This document shows positions 26,706 through 39,984 of a stretch of 64,000 nt of DNA, piece by piece (the stretch's first letter is position 1; every line of letters begins with the position of its first letter). Source of the stretch: Phylloscopus collybita (lineage: Eukaryota > Chordata > Aves > Passeriformes > Phylloscopidae); NCBI GenBank assembly GCA_027886175.1, contig JAJNNQ010000024.1, positions 6,494,001 through 6,558,000 on the forward strand. The letters run 5' to 3'. The translations under genes and the position numbers were made by a program. Under the pieces are notes generated by a model. It made no database searches. It was not told the DNA's origin and worked only from the letters and a program-made list of their open reading frames with translations.

Positions 26706-29700
26706 AATGCAATGAAGGCCACTACATACATGTAAGATATTAATTCAAAGACAAACAGGCACTTCTTTGATGGAGAGATGAGAGTCTGTGAGGCAGAGAT
26801 GGGTTAATAAATGCAAAAATGAATCTTCTAAGGATCATGTGCCACTGTCAAGTTGCAAAACAGCTGAAGCACTGTTCTGACATCTCCTCAGGACTCATGA
26901 TATTCTCATAAAACGTGGGCAGGGGAGAGACTTTTGATGTCTGGCCCTACCATTTATATTTTTAGAAGGCTACACAACAATACTCTGACACCCTGAGGTA
27001 TCTAAAGGTTCAACAGTCCTGGATAGTAGGTTCTGCCTCCTTCCTAAGGCACACAAATCCATAAACCTTCACTGACCTGTGGTGTCAGTATGCTCCTGCC
27101 TGCAGCCCTTTTTTTTCTGCTGTGTTAGAAAGCCTGACGAGACTGCTTATTGAATTTCTCCCTTTCAACATCAAAGACACCAGCCATGCTCTCCAATTAT
27201 TTAATACATTCTGCTGTAGTGGAGATCACCGATTCATTTTCACCAGAGATATCCAGTCATTGTAAAGAGCAATTATATATAATAACACCCTAGCTGGTCT
27301 CAAACATTTTTTTTGACAAACACATAGTCCAGTGATTACCAAGATGGGCAATGATCTGATATTGATAATAAAAACTAATGTCTTGGCTGTTAGTTTTACC
27401 AAACTATCAATGCTTTTGCTCTGCAGACGCCAGCACCCAAAATGCAGCAGCAATGTTTGGACTGCCTTCTGCTTTAACTGTTCAATATTTATTTCATGGT
27501 CATGCTCCTTAAGCCTCACAGAAAGGTGCCTCTGATTCAGCTTTTTGCTGCATGGCAGCGCTGTCTGAGGGAATGACACAGGCAGACAGGAGATGCTGAC
27601 TTCTAAAGCCACTTCTGTTGCTGGGCAGCCTGGAGCAAGATGCTTTGTCTCAGTCTCCCCAGCTGTAAAAATGTTCCTACTTAACTGTGCACAGGGGCTG
27701 AAGATCAATTTGTTAATGGCTGTGCATTAGCACTGTGCACAGCTCTTTGAACATATATGCCCTAAAAATACTAACCCTTTTTGCCCTTATTCACAGATGA
27801 CTTTCCAGACCAACAGATTAAAGTACTCCTTTTCTAAAACTTTTCCTGAAATAAAAACCTCGGTGGTAGCTACTTACTGAGCCTTGTCTCTCGGTGGCTC
27901 TGAGCCAGCAAGTCCTCCACTTGAAGTAAAAAACTTTTTCTAACCCTTCCTTTTACAACTGTGATAAAACCAGAAGCAAAATTAGAGCAGTGAGGTTCAC
28001 AGTGCCCAGCTGACCCTAAAGCATAAATTGTGGAGAGCAAAATGAGAGCATCCACCTTCTCCAGGCTCACCCTGAACCCAACCAGCTGACAAAGGCTGTA
28101 GTGATGAAGACAATCACTGTCTTGAGCAGATGCTATATCCCCATGCATGGATGGCAGGGGTGTGTGTGAAGTTCCCTGCCCTACAAAGCTGTTATGTCCC
28201 ACAGCCAGTCCTCATGCATTTCAACAACAACAATAACAACAACATCCGTATTTTAGCTAGACAACATGACCCCCAACCTTTCATATCCTTTCTCACTTGT
28301 AGGACTACATTAGACACAAGTTCCCCTTGGCCTGTTCTCTTTTCCTGCCTTACAAATCACCTTCAGGCCAGCTGTGGCCATTTGCCTGTTAGGCAGGACA
28401 CGAGCTCTGTTCCTGCTGCAACAGGGGTTGCAGGCACCACAGAGCCTGCCCACAGCAAATCCTGGGGGCCACACTGCACAAGGACAACTTGCTTATGCAT
28501 GAAGTAAATTTACATAAGGCACTCCAACTGCCTAAAGCATGTTTCATTCATTCCACCCCCCGGATATGGAAACTGCTGGACATCTCTTTTCAGAATTTGC
28601 CAGGCTGAAGCCTTAAATAGAGGATGAGCTGACTGAAAGGCAGCAAATACACACAGGTATGTGTTAGCAGAGGGTAAAGAATGAGCACTTTCCTGGGAAG
28701 AGAGGGTGGGTGAGTGCATTTATTCTGTCACAGGAGCTCAGATCTTGCCCTCAGACCAGAGCCCCACACGGTGTGCATGCCAAGTTATCCTCTGGCTTTA
28801 GGCTGAAGCAGGTCCAACAGGTCAGGAAGCCACAGCATGGGGGGGCTGACTCATCCTAGTCTGCCTCTGAAACCAGCAAGAGCTTTGGGGGTGTATTCAA
28901 AACCGCAATGTGGCTGTGCAATTTTGTTTACAGAACTGAATCCCACAGACCAAGGAGACTATAGGTGTGAGCAGCAGACACCAGTCCTTGTGAGGGTCCT
29001 TTTTGTGGGGTCAGGGACTCTGCAGTGCTCCAGGAGCAGCACTCCTCAGCTCCATCACCCCGAGTTTCAGCAAAGTGCCTGGCCTAGTTTGCCTCTTACT
29101 GTCGACTGCTCCAGCTCTGACTTATAATTGGAATTCACACCTTGTGAAATCTACAGCCTGCAGCTAACAGATACAGCAAATTATTCAGCATTAACCAGCA
29201 TAATCTGCACTGGTTTTCATGATGCCTGTATCCCACTCCTCCCCAGTCACCTACAGGCCCTCTGTGTGCACAGAGGAGCACATGTGGAACAGCCACAGCA
29301 GCTGGGAAGGAATCTTTCTTGTCCACATGGCCTCTCTGCTTCTTATTCCAATGCCACATCCATTCTTTTTCCACACCAGGCAGCTGTGAGACTTTGTTAA
29401 TATACCACCTGAAATCTATTTTCATCTGGCATTCAAAACATGACTGTAAATGGTTTATTATTGTCATACTTTTAGATTACTTTAACTTCAGGAGCAGTGC
29501 ATTTCTGCTCTTCATTTTTCTTGGCAACGCGCACAGCTTCTCTTCCCTGTAAGGTGAAAGATCTATAGACTGCTAGTTGTCAGTGCTTGCAAGTAGCCAT
29601 TTAAAAGCAGATATTTTTTGTCAGCATTTTTATTTGTGAAGCTTCTATGACAGATTTGGAAATTGAAGCCCTTGATTTATCTCCAGGCTGAAAACTAGAC

Positions 29701-30017
29701 AGAGGCAAGGACACCATGAGCCTTAGGAATGAAATTACAAACATGTCATTACCTCCTTTAATCTGCTCTTGTTTCTGTGAAATTGCTCCAGACAACCCCA
29801 AAAATCCATGTGCTTTTACAATAAAAAAAAAAAAATCCTCATTTCAGGCTATTTTCCTTCCATATTATTTCAGGCCTCTCACTGCTAACTTGTGTGAAAA
29901 CAAAGCCTAGTAAATATACTTCTTTTTAACTTGAATAGGAGCTAAGCCAACAGACCCAACCAACACACAAAACAGTCGTGTCTAAAATCACCATCCCCCT
30001 CCATCTTTTTCTTTTCC

Positions 30018-30035
30018 TTTTTTTTTTTTTTTTTT
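30018..30035. repeat. T18 run
   Basis: Homopolymer of 18 T at the end of a pyrimidine-rich stretch (CTTTTTCTTTTCC). Confidence 0.85.
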
Positions 30036-31813
30036 AAATGCATTTATTAAATCCTGTTTGTCCCTCAGGAGAAAATTATTTGATAGTGAGTCACACTAGC
30101 ACTCAGTTCAGGCCGCACTTGGCATAACATAAAATCACAGCTGGCACCCTGAAACCATGACTGACACACTCTGATCAAGATACACGTGATGGGAGTAGCA
30201 GAGGTTATTGCAAAGCAGGAGTGAGAGGCATGGGAGGAACTAGAGTGAGAAAGTGGCAAAAAGCCCAACTCCCATTTGTCTGCTCAAGCATTTCTATTAG
30301 CTCTTGTTTTCCCACTGTACTATAGGCCTACACAGAAATCAAAAGAATTAGTTTGTGCTGTTACCCATGTGACAGCATCCATGGCTAACTGGAAAGCCTC
30401 TACTGTGATGAGAGGGGCCTGAGTGGGGGTGCAAATCGATGTACAAAGAGGAGCCCCTCTCCTGAGACAGCCCCCAGGTTGATGCTGGCACTAGTGGCAA
30501 CTCCCAAGCGAGCAGTGCCAAGTGGAAAATTGCATCTTGCCTCAGTTGGGTGTATAAAACTCCTTTCTGGGCTGGCTGGTGTGTTTCCCATGTGAGAAAC
30601 CCTCTGGTCATCTTTAAACTATTCCCAACACAGAGAGTCATCTGTCATGGCAAGAGAATGCCAAGAGAATGGATAGCCTTGTTCTCTGTGCGTTTTAATG
30701 CGGTGGAGAATAATTGTCAGGTCTCATCTGCTCTCAGAAATCAGACAGAAAGCAACAGCCACAGTGCCTTTGTGCCTTACAGAGGTCTGAGAAGGTAAAG
30801 TCACCTGCTGTGAAAAATACCTCGTGCTTCAGAAACCTGGGGGAAGGCCACTCTGCCTGGGGTAATTCCAGCCTGCATCTGCAAGCTTCTGCGCCACAGC
30901 TGAAACAAAGCTGTGCTGGCAAGGAGGAGGAGGAATGTGTTCTTCCCCTTCTTTCTTAGGTGACTTGACTTTGCAAAAGAATGGGTTAGGTCCCTAGCTG
31001 TTAACCTTAAGAGTTCTTTTCATCATCATTGACCCAGTAAAGCTGTGATCTTATTCTTCTGAGAGTTAGCAGTGGTGACAAACAAACCCTGAAGCAAACG
31101 CGGGCGTCTCTGCAGCCATATCACTTCACAGAAGAGCACTCATGCCAGAGCTGAGCACACTGACACCAGGGACCACACAGCCCCATTACCCTTCCTGCTA
31201 AGGCTGCTGTTTGACCTGGTTTCTGGAAAAAGTTCAGGTAACAGGTTCCACTACTGAGCCCAAAAGAACATCTGATTGATGATACAGTCAGCTCACTTGG
31301 CAAAGCTTCAGAGAAAGGTGGAAGTTCAGAAATACCCCTTTTGTGAGCATCTCTTGCTATCCAGCTCTCCACAACTATTTTAAATATATCCCTTTTCAGT
31401 GGGCTAAGGAGCTACATCCTAAGCACCCAAATCCCTGCCCTAGGCACACACACAGATTTAAAACAGAGCTCTGAACTCTGCTGTGGCAGAGAGGCACTAA
31501 AGGTTAGATATCAAAACACACATTTTTCAATCCTTAAGCCCCTTTACCAATCCACCTCTTTGTTCTCAGATTCCTCTCTGTGACATGAAATCACTACCCA
31601 CCCCTTTATCACAGGTGCCTTGCAAGAATAAAAGCAGTAATGGCTCAGAAAATTTGGATGCTGTACTGCATAAAGGATAGTGGTACTCGCTGGCATGCTG
31701 ATGTTATCTGCCTTCAGAAGAGGGAGCTGGAAGCTGTGGGGAGCAGCATTTGAGCAAGAGTGGGCTGTGGGCAGAGATAAGAAATAGACAATCTGACTTC
31801 CCCTCTCCTCCCA

Positions 31814-32104
31814 TGTCACTCTGGGACACAATAAATGAGACGTGGACTCGTGATTTCAGAAGGCTGATGCTCCAAAAAAGGGCTGGTTTATTCTCAGAAC
31901 TTATTTTTATACTTTTTACAATGTGCCCACCTAACAGGTGGGATCCTTCGACTCATTGGCCACACCAAGGGTCAACAAGCAAAGTCCCTCCTTAGGAGAG
32001 AAATGTGAAAAACAAGAGAGTTTACAGAGTGTGACCTTGTTTACCATTTTAAATCCCTGGGAAAGAACTTAAGAAAAACCCAAACATGACAAACAGTGAC
32101 TACA
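31814..32104 (-). mobile_element. Solo LTR of an ERVK-like endogenous retrovirus (291 bp)
   Basis: The element is bounded by TGT...ACA on either strand and flanked by the perfect 6-bp direct repeat CTCCCA (31808-31813 and 32105-32110), the duplication size typical of betaretrovirus-like (ERVK) integrases. Read on minus it shows LTR order: U3, a TATAAAA box (31911-31905), an AATAAA poly(A) signal (31892-31887), then a U5 ending CACGTCTCATTTATTG...GTGACA. No internal region or partner LTR is present, so it is a solitary LTR left by recombination. Confidence 0.88.
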
Positions 32105-34671
32105 CTCCCACACCCACTAAAGGGTCAGTGAAATGGCCACAGCTGAGGCCAATGACAGCCAGGTGCCACACATCACCAGGGCAGACCCAAAGCTGTGTGC
32201 CCTGAGCAGAGAGGAGAATCAGCCCTGTCAGAAAATGATGAGCAAAACCTGTGTGCAGGAGACAGAACTGGGCCTTACCAGTGAGGAGAAATGGTGTCCC
32301 TCTTCTTTAAAAAATAACACTCTTGTCACTAGATCAAGCTTCTTTTGGGAATTCAAATCAGTGATAGAATCACCAGAGGGGGAAAAAAAAAAAAAAGTAA
32401 TATTTAATCATCAAGGATTAAGAAAAGCCATGTTTTCATTAGCCAGGAGCCACCTTAATGATTCCTATTGTTAGGTACTCAGGTTGCAAATTGCCTTCCC
32501 ACATAAATTCTGTCATTGTGGTATCTTTGTGGTAAATGTAAAAATTTGCCTCACACCTTGACCATAAAAAAATCTTAATTCTAACTTTAAATTACTGTTT
32601 AGGTCTTTCACTTATGGCCTAAATACTCTTTATTGCACAATATGAACAGTTTTCCATATTAATTATGTAATGGCATTCTCCTGTGGACACATAATTTTAT
32701 CATTTATATGGAATTTCACATTATTTGGGGACAGGTAAATTTAAAACACTTTGTTGCATAATCTCCATTTTGGAGGAGATCTTTTGAGATAAACACATCA
32801 GACATCAGTGCTTGGTGCTAAAATTAAATCTTCATCTGCTCAAATGTGTGGGTTATGAGTGGAGCAGAACCATTTGCATGTCAGTGAGATGAGAATCAAT
32901 TCCACAGAATGGAAAGATTACTTAATCTGAGATATATTTTCTTGTTTTAGAACTTGTGATTGACAGACTAGCTTATTACTCTTCTTTTTTTTCTTAACTT
33001 TAAGAATATCTAATGAAATTAATCACAGCCTGGAGGAGACAGTTTGAAACCTGCTAAGAATTATATATGTCAGAGCAAGCTTTACAACTCACTTGGACTA
33101 ATTTGCTGCTGGCAAATATATCATTGTCACACACTTCTGTAAACTTTGCATTTGCAATCTTTTGAACTAACCACACAGGCTGAAGCACTACTTTTCAAGT
33201 TTTAAGAGTGTGATGGAAGTGTTGATGCAGGGTTTCTAACTTGGCAATAGCTCAAATAAGGATGTATTGTTAAAATACATCTTTTCTAATAAGTTGTTTA
33301 GTCCATATCAGAGCACAGACAGAGTAGAAAACAATAATTTTGCTGTTTTTTAAATAAAGCACAGAACAGTGCTCTAGTGCTGAAGTCAAACACCAGAGAA
33401 ATTTCTCTGTACAGGAACTTGTACTTTATGCAACCAGGTTATACCTTAGTATCAGATAATATCTTTAAATCGTTAATATTATCATTATTAATTAACTCCC
33501 ACAATAATTTATCTTTCTTGAATGGACAAAGAGGGTTGCATTGTGCTACACCCAGACTATGCAAACATTTTCTAGAAGCAGCAGAAGTTGGAGGGAAGTC
33601 TCCAGCAGGTTTTGTCTCTTCAATTCCTGTCATTACTGTCAGTTCCCTGTAAGTTACTGATTTCTGTTTGAAACAAATACCAGGAAAAAAAAATATCTAT
33701 GCTATTAAAACTCCTGCACTAAAGCAAAACCTTAATTATTCTCTTGAGTCGAGTTACTGACATGTCTGACTGTCACACAGCACATCTGCTTCCTAAGTTG
33801 TTTTGCTTTGCATTGCTGAAGACGTGGAGCAGAGCTGTCCTGTGGAGAGCACGCTTCTCCAGTGTCAGGATTCAGAGATGCCTGCTTATTTCCAGACTAG
33901 GCACTGCCATTCCAGCTCTGACAGGCATCTGAGTTGGGTTTATTAGCAAATTCAGTAGATGCTGCTGAACTCAGTCTCTTTCTACATCGGTGGCTGCCAC
34001 AGACATTTGCTCCCCTGAGACCACCTAAGTGCAAATCTGATGGGATTTCTAATACATGTTAAACTAACATATTAGTAAGAGGCAAAGGCTAATTTTTAAC
34101 ATGACAGTCTTTGAAGGGTTTTAAAAAAATGTCCCTTAAATATTAAATTCATTTCATACATGGAAAACATGGATTGGATACGAGACTCTGCTCAAGAGGC
34201 AGTAAAACCTGGGTAACCTGATACTGATTTTGCTCCTATCAGCTAAAGGGATTTGGGGAAGAGAACACCTCCTAAAACAACTCCTCCTGACCCAAACATG
34301 TTGACAACATAATAGATGTGTACTGACACAGAGTCAGAGACAAAAGGTGCCCAGGGACTTGAATAAATATATTTAGGGAGACCAGTATAAATATATATAC
34401 CAAATATATTTGGATATCAGAGCAGATGCAGATCTGTATTCTTTAGCCATGTTGTTATGGGACTTTTGGTTAACAGGAGGCACAGGCATGCTGTAAGAGA
34501 GGCAATCCTTGGCCTCACTCATCACAGATCAAGTACCATCTGAAATGTTCTAATTCATTACCGTAGGAGGCAGTAAGAAACCCAGGTCTTCCAGACGGTG
34601 TTTAAAAAAACAAACAAATAAAACAAAACTTTGAATACTGTTTAAACCCTACCCTTTTTCTTGTTTGCTTG

Positions 34672-34714
34672 TTTTTTTATTTTTATTTTTATTTTTATTT
34701 TTATTTTTATTTTT
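34672..34714. repeat. (TTTTTA)n hexanucleotide microsatellite
   Basis: About seven TTTTTA units with A at exact 6-bp spacing (34679, 34685, 34691, 34697, 34703, 34709), followed by TTTTCCCCC. Confidence 0.92.
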
Positions 34715-35022
34715 CCCCCTTTTGATTATCAGAACTTTCCTAAAGAATGTTACCTGGTACAAATAAATTTAGGAAAGAATAGGCAATTTCAAGAAACGAA
34801 GGGATCACCTCAATATTGCTTTAAAAACTTTTGTTGGTATTTCTCATCAATTCATGGGAAAAGGCAAGTCTTCTGGTGAGAAATGATTTGCAAAGGGGCT
34901 TTTCACACAGAAATCTTACAGACACTTCTGCTTTTGGTTTAAAGCCCAGTTATCCACTGAGGAAATGCAGCTGTAATCCTGTACCAGCCAGATGAAACTG
35001 CTGGATCTGCCCCATCAAAAAC

Positions 35023-35126
35023 AAAAACCAAACCAAACCAAACAACAACAACATAAACCAACCAAACAAATGAACAAAACAAGACAACACGACCAACCAA
35101 CCAACACCCCAAAAACACACCCCAAA
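35023..35126. repeat. A/C-rich low-complexity tract
   Basis: About 100 bp of AACCAAACC, AACAACAACA and CCAACCAACCAAC motifs, almost without G or T. Confidence 0.85.
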
Positions 35127-37895
35127 ACTTTAGCTGGTTCTTGGAGCCAGCTCTGTACCAGCAAAGGGGTTGGTTTTTCACAGCAAGCTGAGCACTAGAG
35201 TGAGTGTTTGGCCAGCAAGGGGATGTGGGTTAGTCACACTCTACCAGGGGCTCTGCTTCTTCAGAAATCAGTCATTTGCATTTCTTGCAGCTTAGCACAG
35301 TTACTGGAAGCAGCTGTGCCCAGTGAATTTTATGAGGACATTTAATTCCCAGGCCTTTCCCAGCAGGCCCACATTTCACTCACATAACAACTTCTTGGGA
35401 ATATCTGCTCATGGTTTTCCCTTGTCATATTTGACAAATCCGCCTTTCACAAAAAAAAAACCCCAAAACAACCAAAACCAGCAAACCACCCTGCTTTCCC
35501 ATGACTTCTAGTAAATACATAGGCCTTCAGAGAAAACAAACAAAAAGTAAACACCAAGTCCTTCCATTATTTTCAAAATTTTTTTTCTACCCTGCTGTAA
35601 TTGCACATTTTCTAACTTGATACATGGGCAATTCACTGCCAGTGTATGGCTGTGCCAGCCACTGATCCTTCCCAATATCCTCCCACTCCAATTTCTATGT
35701 ATTAGCTTGGAAACAAGCTGTAGAGTTGTCCCTGCTTCTTGGCAGAGGTCAGTGCATTAACATGCTACTGATTTTTACAGAGGCTGGACGAGGTCTGAGT
35801 CAGTACTGTAACACTTCATGCAGCTTTTTTGGACATCTCTGATGCTGCCTAATGAGAACTTTGGCATAAGAGGTCATTCAAAGGGGAAAAAAAGAAATGA
35901 GGAAAGAAAAAAAAACAAAAAAGAGTGAAGCAAACCTTTCTTCATTCCTTGCCCCAGCATGACACTACACTCAACACTTTGCAAAAACAATAATTGGGTT
36001 CTATGGTTAAGGACATCCAAATGAATCAGGAGTTAATTTCACAGGGGTCTGGGGGAGTTAGGCTGATTTTAAACTGAACTAGCTTGGGTATAACTCAGCC
36101 TTATTTCCATGATGCTCAGTTTCACCTCGTTTCATACATAGGTGATGTCTGCCAAATCACAGTTGGTCATTAGAAAAACTAAAACCATAAATTAGCTGGC
36201 TCGTTAGGGATATAGGGCAGCAAGGGCTTTCCTTTATCTTCTTATATAATGATCCCTGTTTCTACAGAGTACTTCATTTCCATTTGCAAGAGAATTTCAT
36301 GGCTTGTACAATGAACTCTGCAGCTCATGAAACTCTGACAATGGTCTTCACTCCTTTCTTTTGGTTAATTGTAACAAATTTCCTTGGCTGGTTATAAAAG
36401 AGATTATTTCTGGGAAGGAAGTTCCTGCCCGAGGTATATAAAGAGGTGAGAGATTTCCAAGTTTTGTCTCTCGAGCTTATTAATAGTGCATCAAGGTTTA
36501 GCCTCTTTCAGTGTGAATTTAACAGAGGGGATTTAGAGTTCCTTTGAGCCGTGAAGGAGCGAGAATGCCACTGCCATTGTCAGGCAGTAGCTGTCTGTCA
36601 TTCTTTTTTGCAAGCACCCGAGTAAGTGGGTGGCAGCTGGTGACAAGGGCTATGACTGCACTTGCCATTTCCTTGTGATAGCTGGAGCACAGCTTTGGCC
36701 TGAAGCAGTTGCTGCTGACTTCCTTGTGTCTCCAGCATAGCTTTGAGAGAGGAGTTATGCAGATGTAAGTATTTATATCAAATGTTCCCGTTCCAGTTGA
36801 ACCTGCTGGTATACTTTTACCCCAGAAGAGCAGGGGATGCTTTAGACCATGTCATCATTTCTCATTAGTTATGGAGAGAGGGCTTGTGGTGGCTACAGAA
36901 ACCTCAAGCTATTCCCTTTTACCTTATTGTCTCCTACAGATTTTATGCTCAAGGTGTTGCCTGTAGGCAATCTGCTCTGTCTTGGGCTCCTGAGTGCAGT
37001 GTGGCTTTTTAGCAGTACCCTTTGATCAGCTCAGGGCTGCCTGTGAGTGACAGTGGAGGTCCTTTCTGTTGGGAATCTGATGTGATGCTTCCTCAGTCCC
37101 AGCTCTGGGGACTTCAGGGCACCTCAGCAGTGTCAAAGTGACACTCTCTCAGTCTGCCATCATCTTCTTCCAGAGGCCTTTTTCTCTCTCGGGCTTTGCT
37201 TTGAAATTTCTTTCATTTCTCCCTGAACCCTTAATAGTTTTGGCAGTTATATCTGAATCTTTAGCTATGCCCCCCTCCTTCCATTGTGAACCTCACATTC
37301 ACAATTTAACTGTGAGACTTTCAGTGCTGGGAGAGATAGTGCAGCATTTCCTCCTGCCAACTCCTTCCTTTTTCTCACTTTTGTTGTATTTCTCGTTCTT
37401 CTCCACCCCACACAGCCTATAGAATTTTCTTCCTTCTATTCCTAGTTCCTTACAAGTTCTGTATTTGCCAGCTTTGAGCATTAAAGGGAAATACCATTTT
37501 GTCTGGTTTTGTCCTACACAAGGGCATGATGATCACGATTCATTTCCTCAATGAAAATGCAGATTCAATGCCACAGGGGCTTTGAAAAAAGCTTTTCTAG
37601 TTCCCTCACATTTTGAAGGAAAAAAAGAGGGCTGTTGGCAGGGAAAAATGTGTGATTTGGTGGTCATGTAATGCCCTGATCTGGTGCTTCTGCTGACACA
37701 CACACTCTGCCAAACTGCAGCACAGCCAAGACCAGCCACACACCAGCTTCCTTCCCATCCTTGGTTCAGCTACCAGCACCTTCAGGAAATGATGCTGAAT
37801 CTCCCTCCCACTTCTGTGGATACTGCCTTCCTGTACTGAGTATAGTGGGAAAATATATAATATTTTCCACTGTTGCCTTTTTCCCAATCTGGAAA

Positions 37896-38251
37896 TGAAA
37901 CTTGAGATCATTTTAGTAAAGGAGGTAATGTAAAAGGGGATCTTTAATGAGGGCCTTCAGGAGCAGTTATGGAAAGGTGTCCACAAAAGCCCACTCCCCC
38001 CAGGAGTGAGTACATTTTTACAGGTTTTATGAAATTAGCATAATTGATAAAAAGCACCAATTAGGAGGATAAGTGGTGATGCAATTCCCCCCCAGGTCAA
38101 GACCCTTCTGTGGCTGTACTTTGTCCATGAAATGTATGTGGAAGAGTTTGTCCCAGCCTTGGTTCTTGGAAAGAACCAAGATAGCAAGATAGCACCTCCC
38201 AGGGCTTGAAGCTCTGGAATTTGTTTTGTCTTTCTGCTTAAGGAAAGGCCA
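37896..38251 (-). mobile_element. Solo LTR of an endogenous retrovirus (356 bp)
   Basis: The boundaries TG (37896) and CA (38251) are flanked by the perfect 6-bp direct repeat TGGAAA (37890-37895 and 38252-38257). Read on minus, a TATA-like CATAAAA (38031-38025) precedes an ATTAAA poly(A) signal (37948-37943) in LTR order. The interior (TTATCAATTATGCTAATTTC, ACTCACTCCTGGGG, CATAACTGCTCCTGAAGG) resembles LTRs I associate with passerine genomes. No internal retroviral sequence adjoins it. Family assignment is uncertain. Confidence 0.7.
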
Positions 38252-39984
38252 TGGAAAAATACTGGGAAAACTAGATACTACTAGACTACACAGCTACAAA
38301 TATGTGTGTGAAGAATGCAGAGAACATAAAAAAAAAAGGCAAAAACCAAAAGGCACTAACTGCCCCCCCCCCTCCCCTTTTTATATATTATGGCTTCCCC
38401 TAGAAAGCCTCAGTATGCTTCCTGCTGAAAAACTTAGAGCCAAACTTGTTGATTAATGAGTAAACTTAAGAGTTAGTTTGCCTGTGCCACACAAAGCATC
38501 ACTAGCAGCTGTGCAGGTATAAAACAAATATGAAAAAGAGGAAGCTGTGTCCTAAGAGACTATGGTAGTTACAAAATCATGAACCTGGGGTAGCAGAGAA
38601 TGTAGAAGTTGTCTACCAGGGCAAAAAAAAAAAGGCATAGAAAAATATAGGAAGTATTGTGCTTGTGTGTGTGCCCATTTCTGTGCAGTTGTGCCTGTTG
38701 CTTATGAGCTCATCAACTTGAAAAATAAACCCCCTAACTTGGAGCAACCACTAATTTAATGCAGAACCAGAAGAAGACCTTGTAATCATGTTTCAGTAAC
38801 TGAAGCTGTTCAGTCCCATGGCATTTACCCTCTCATACATCACCTCCAGCTTCCCTGTGCAGACAAGGCTTGGTCAGAAGCATTGCAATCCTGTGCTACC
38901 TGCATGAAGAGGGCAGCAGCCTCAGCTGTGTCCAGGTAAATAAAATGTAGGAGTCAGTCTGCTCCCAGAGAATGCCAAAACTAGCCCCAAGCTGACACAC
39001 AGACATTGCTACATTCCCAACAGGAGGATTGCTACCCTCCTCTCCAGCAGCTGTGACTTGTTACCATCTTCAGGCAATAAATTAATCTGAAGCTGGTGGC
39101 AGCAATTCATCTGTGTCACCTCTCAGGTGGGTTGGAGCCCTGCAGGATGGCTGGCCATGAGGAGTGTCCTCACGCACCCTCAAAGGCATGGAAAACTTGG
39201 ATGCATCTTCTTAATAAACAAGCTCAGCCTGCTTCCCTCAGCCTACATCAGCTTTTCAGAATTAATTCCAAGGTCCTGGGCTTTACTTTAAAGGCTGGAT
39301 TTGAGTATAGTTAAAAGTCTTGCTAGAGATCATAAATGTAGACCATCATCAAGAAAATTATTCCTCCGTCCTGCTGAAGGCTTTACAGGGAAAATTTGCT
39401 AAAACTGGAGCATTGAATCTCACAGGAAGAAGGAACGATCACAAACTGCACTGGTTTCATCTTCAAGTACAAAGTGCTTTTCGAAATATAAAGTTCTTAC
39501 ATAAACATCAGGGAAATATGAAAATAGATAAATAAATTAAAAAAAAACCCTAAAACACAGTGCTTCATTGCCCACACATTCCTTCATGGGGTGTGGATGA
39601 GAAAATAGATATGACAGCTCTTAGTCATGTTGCTTACTGCTGCTCTGGAGGGTAATCTCAACCCCTGTGAGTGCAATATGATGATGTACTTTAAGTGGAT
39701 CACATCATGGTATATGTGCTTTTGTCTCTGAGGTTGCCATTAGATGCTCCAGAAAAACAGAAAATGCACTGGAAAAATTACAGAATTATGTAAAATATTT
39801 CATTTGTCGTGAGACGGGGCTGGCTAATGCCAGGACACGGGACTAAAAGCCCTTGCAAATGGTATTACTTTCTTCTCTGTCCAACCCTATCTGTCAAGGT
39901 TCAAACTCTGATTTTCTTCTCTCTTCTTTCCTTTTGTCTTTTACAAATTCCCACCTCTCTCTAAGTTCAATCAACTCAAAATCC

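Larger units (their letters stand above)
19474..31813. other. Intergenic, no gene seen
   Basis: Unique, moderately AT-rich sequence with homopolymers (19930, 26685, 30018) and a CA microsatellite (25533). The longest frame, 27226-27708 on minus (160 codons), has no recognisable domain and is treated as chance (see findings). Confidence 0.55.
32105..37895. other. Intergenic, AT-rich, no gene seen
   Basis: 32480-33300 is notably AT-rich and free of simple repeats. 34672-34714 and 35023-35126 are low complexity. 36435-36770 has a TATA box and splice-donor-like sites (see findings). No coding gene recognised. Confidence 0.55.

Noticed and set aside
9049..38257. A provirus joining two of the LTRs
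   Set aside because: The three LTRs differ in sequence and length and each has its own target-site duplication; no retroviral internal region lies between them.
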